A stretch of DNA of 64,000 nt from Monomorium pharaonis (Eukaryota; Arthropoda; Insecta; Hymenoptera; Formicidae). Below the pieces are notes generated by a model. That model saw nothing but the letters and a program-made list of their open reading frames with translations, ran no database searches and was not told the DNA's origin. Positions 61,289 to 64,000 of the stretch are shown here, one piece after another. The stretch lies in the NCBI RefSeq assembly GCF_013373865.1, contig NC_050476.1, forward strand, positions 4,262,501 through 4,326,500, written 5' to 3'. A program made the position numbers and the translations under genes. Each line of letters starts with the position of its first letter. The first letter of the stretch is position 1.

Positions 61289-63579
61289 TCATATTTCTCG
61301 GGTTGATACTCGTCGGTTCCCACACGATGGCGATCATTATTGCGACTGGTAACGAGTATGCAGACCTTTTGTGCGAATGAACGATGAACGAACCCGCTAT
61401 CTCCTCATGTATTCGATCGCACACGTATCGCAATATGCATATGCATGCATATAAACGCATACGCAACATCTCTTGGGGACAACCATAGACATTATTCACG
61501 ATTTAAGAAACGAATCTTGCCGGGGTCATTAAATCTCGAGCAGTCCCGCAGACATCGCCGAGCTCTTCCGAAACTACAAACGCTATCGCAGCGGCAGTTA
61601 CAACGGCTGCAAAATCGTCGGCAAAATAGCTCGAGAAATGGTTTAACCGTACGTACACACGTATGCGCGTTTTCCATGTGTGCTAAACGCGGAATCGGTA
61701 TATTTGAGTTTGTCGCAGCGCGTTACACGCAAGGTTGCCTCCCCGCCTTGGGTATATACCCGGGTGTAAGCTGGCGGCGCGCCAGAATCGAAAAGAATCT
61801 TCGCTCTTCCTATTAAAAACCGGGAATGTCCTCTTACGTCTTTCCTATCCCGCTCTTTCCTTCAAAGAGAGCTCCACGGTCGTTTCCGCGCCGACACAAC
61901 CAAGGCAGAAAAATAGAAAGAAGCGGTGACATACGATACCTAGCATGCTAGTTGATAACAGATTGTTGCGAAATTTTTCTTGATTAAAAACGGTATATAA
62001 AATTTAATTTTTAATAGTTTAGTTGTCAAGGTTTTGCGAATCACGCGAATTTTCAATTTTTTTTTTGCAGATAATAGGCTTTTTAGTGAACATAATTTTG
62101 AAATAAGTACATTTCTTTCCGTGCTAAAATCATAATTTGATATTATGATAAATGTTAAATTTAAGAAAACTGGTGAAATATATACAGCGAGTGAAGGTGA
62201 CTGAAATTTCACGATAAGCAATATGCACGGTTCTCGGAGGAATAGTATATACGACATATGTATATCTGAAAATAAAAGGAATACGATTGTCGCAATTCTC
62301 TTTCTCGTTCGTTCTTTACGCTCGTGTCGCTTATGCCCTTTTCTACTCTCTTATCGTAACAAACGGTGTATAGCACGGAATTGCCGTTTAAGCGGTGTGT
62401 TTCTTATATGATTTCTGAGATGGCGACCGTCCAAACTCATTAATCGTAATGCCCCCGGATGGCGGAACGTAACATACTCCCGCAGAATTCTCTTCCGGTA
62501 ATAACTGCCGCGCCGCCAGAACGTTTTTCAAACCCGCTGCCTCCGGAAAGGGGGCGAATCCGCCGTCTATTTCCTAAGTGCTGCGTAAGTCCGCTCGTAG
62601 CTCTCGTGAATATTACGCGATGTCGGGATAATAACGTTGCGCTCGAGCGACAAAATTTCACAATTTGCTCCGCCTCGATTATAGATCTTATTTGACAGCC
62701 TTTCATATACTCCGGGCTTTCATAGAACCTTTACGTTTTATTCACACAAGAACGCAATCATAAAGTAGAATACGTACTCTTTGTAAAAATACCGTTTATC
62801 CACTACATTCCAATTAATAGATTAAACGAACACTCAAAATATGAAAGCTGTAACTTTTATTTTTAAATCATTATTAAATTCTTACCGTGACATTAAGATA
62901 TACTAAGGCTAATTTTATGTGATTTTTATGTAACTTTAATGCATTAATATTATTTAATGCAGTAGGAATGCCATGCGTCGTGTAGATATAATATACAAGA
63001 GTTGCGGTATGAAAAGCGAAACATCGGTGTAATTTCTGGAAATGTACGGAAGAACGTCAAAAGTGGCTTTCACTATAATATACGGCTCTTCAATTTCGCG
63101 CGACCCGGCGCTAGCTGTGCTGGATCAGAGTAAAATATGCAAGCGGCCGGGCCGTAAAGCTTCGGCCTTAAAGTGACAGTCATAAAAGGCGGCGCTTTAT
63201 ACAGAAGTCGAGATAAAAGATTTCATCTCTGCTGTTTCCGCGTAAGACAGCTGGTCTCCGGAGTATTAAAAACAAAAAGAAAACACGCGTCTATTCGCTA
63301 TATAAAAATATAGTATATTTGGTTTCTCCCCGTAAACGCGCGCGCGAGAAAACAAATTGAATTAAATTTGGTTCATATCAATGGTGCTACAATTGGATAT
63401 TTTAAAATAACGCGACACACGAAATTCTAATGCCAATAATTGCTCGACGTAATTTCAAGTTTGATTTTCAAGCGCCTTTGTACCGAAACAGAAATAATCA
63501 CGATATCGCATTATCCCGGATTCCTCGTGTGGACAGAGGCGAGTCTTTTGCGGCGCGTTTTAAAACAATTGCTCTCAGC

Positions 63580-63609
<30 letters not shown>
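63580..63609. repeat. (GA)n microsatellite
   Basis: A GA run interrupted once by GG. Confidence 0.9.
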
Positions 63610-63610
<1 letters not shown>

Positions 63611-64000
63611 CGTTTTGCAAGCGCGATAGGCGGCTATCGATCTAGCGGGTCGATCGGACTCGCACGAGGTTTATTCGGTCGAGGGCGTCGATACCGATTA
63701 AATTAAACACGCCGAAAGCTCCGTAGCGACGGACGGGTTAAATATGAAAGAAGAGGTCTTACCGAGAGGAACGGATGAGAAATAATGAGTACGCCCGGCG
63801 TAAGTATACCCTCGGTGAAGGTGCAAACAGACGAAAAAAGGCGCCAGCCGCCCGGCCGCAAAACGAGAACCCCATCCCGCTGGATATCTCGGATGGACTC
63901 CTGTCAGTTCGCACGTCCGCGAGCCCGAGTACCTCCTCTTTTCTTCTCTTCGCTTCGCCTGCTCTCCCGGCTCTCGAGCGCCAGCCCCGGCACCCCAACA

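Larger units (their letters stand above)
58001..64000. other. CpG-rich mosaic DNA, no recognisable gene
   Basis: The longest frames (59066-59680 minus, 204 codons; 60450-60944 plus, 164 codons; 61445-61816 plus) have no recognisable domain and are overlapped by others on the opposite strand. 61940-62230 and 62750-63000 are AT-rich. (TC)n lies at 59530-59553 and (GA)n at 63580-63609. No transposon ends or RNA genes were recognised. Confidence 0.4.

Overview
The window looks like nuclear DNA from an animal, most likely an insect. The base composition fits a hymenopteran such as an ant: AT-rich stretches alternate over a few kilobases with GC-rich stretches that are strikingly dense in CpG, and there are CpG-containing trinucleotide repeats and many GA/TC and homopolymer tracts. 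This is an inference from composition; no gene here is recognisable enough to confirm the lineage. There is no operon structure, no convincing rRNA or tRNA, and no long open frame of known family. I read most of the window as intergenic or intronic, and most open frames as chance frames in CpG-rich DNA.

Layout. 0-6 kb: an AT-rich edge with a possible minus-strand last exon (678-865), a 125-bp fold-back (1012-1136), a possible plus-strand first coding exon with a good splice donor (4853-4955) and a 110-bp inverted repeat (5413-5522). 6-12 kb: mostly CpG-rich with a possible TATA promoter near 9.4 kb. 12.3-14.5 kb: AT-rich, with two diverged copies of one ~180-bp element. 14.5-33 kb: alternating AT-rich and CpG-rich blocks with microsatellites and a possible exon at 33.06-33.2 kb. 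33.6-33.9 kb: a complete 281-bp near-palindromic MITE with TA target duplications. 34-46 kb: more of the same mosaic. 46.26-48.43 kb: a 2.2-kb satellite of hairpin-forming 70-bp and 37-bp units, with an internal 562-bp block repeated exactly at 780-bp spacing. 50.3-55.7 kb: a set of old, diverged, locally repeated units. 56-64 kb: CpG-rich and pyrimidine-rich DNA without recognisable genes.

The most interesting region is 50.3-55.7 kb. A ~100-bp module recurs at least five times on the plus strand, with weaker copies. In three copies it carries a 14-nt stem-loop (5-bp stem, 4-nt loop) just before a nearly invariant core, ATCATTTGTC, and ~30 bp later a second core, CAATTATCG. The closing pair of the stem is A-T, G-C and T-A in the three copies, which is compensatory change. 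A second module (GTAATTATC core) follows at ~200-300 bp in several units and continues alone to 55.7 kb. This could be a multi-copy structured RNA, a clustered cis-regulatory array, or decayed tandem duplicates; sequence alone does not decide.
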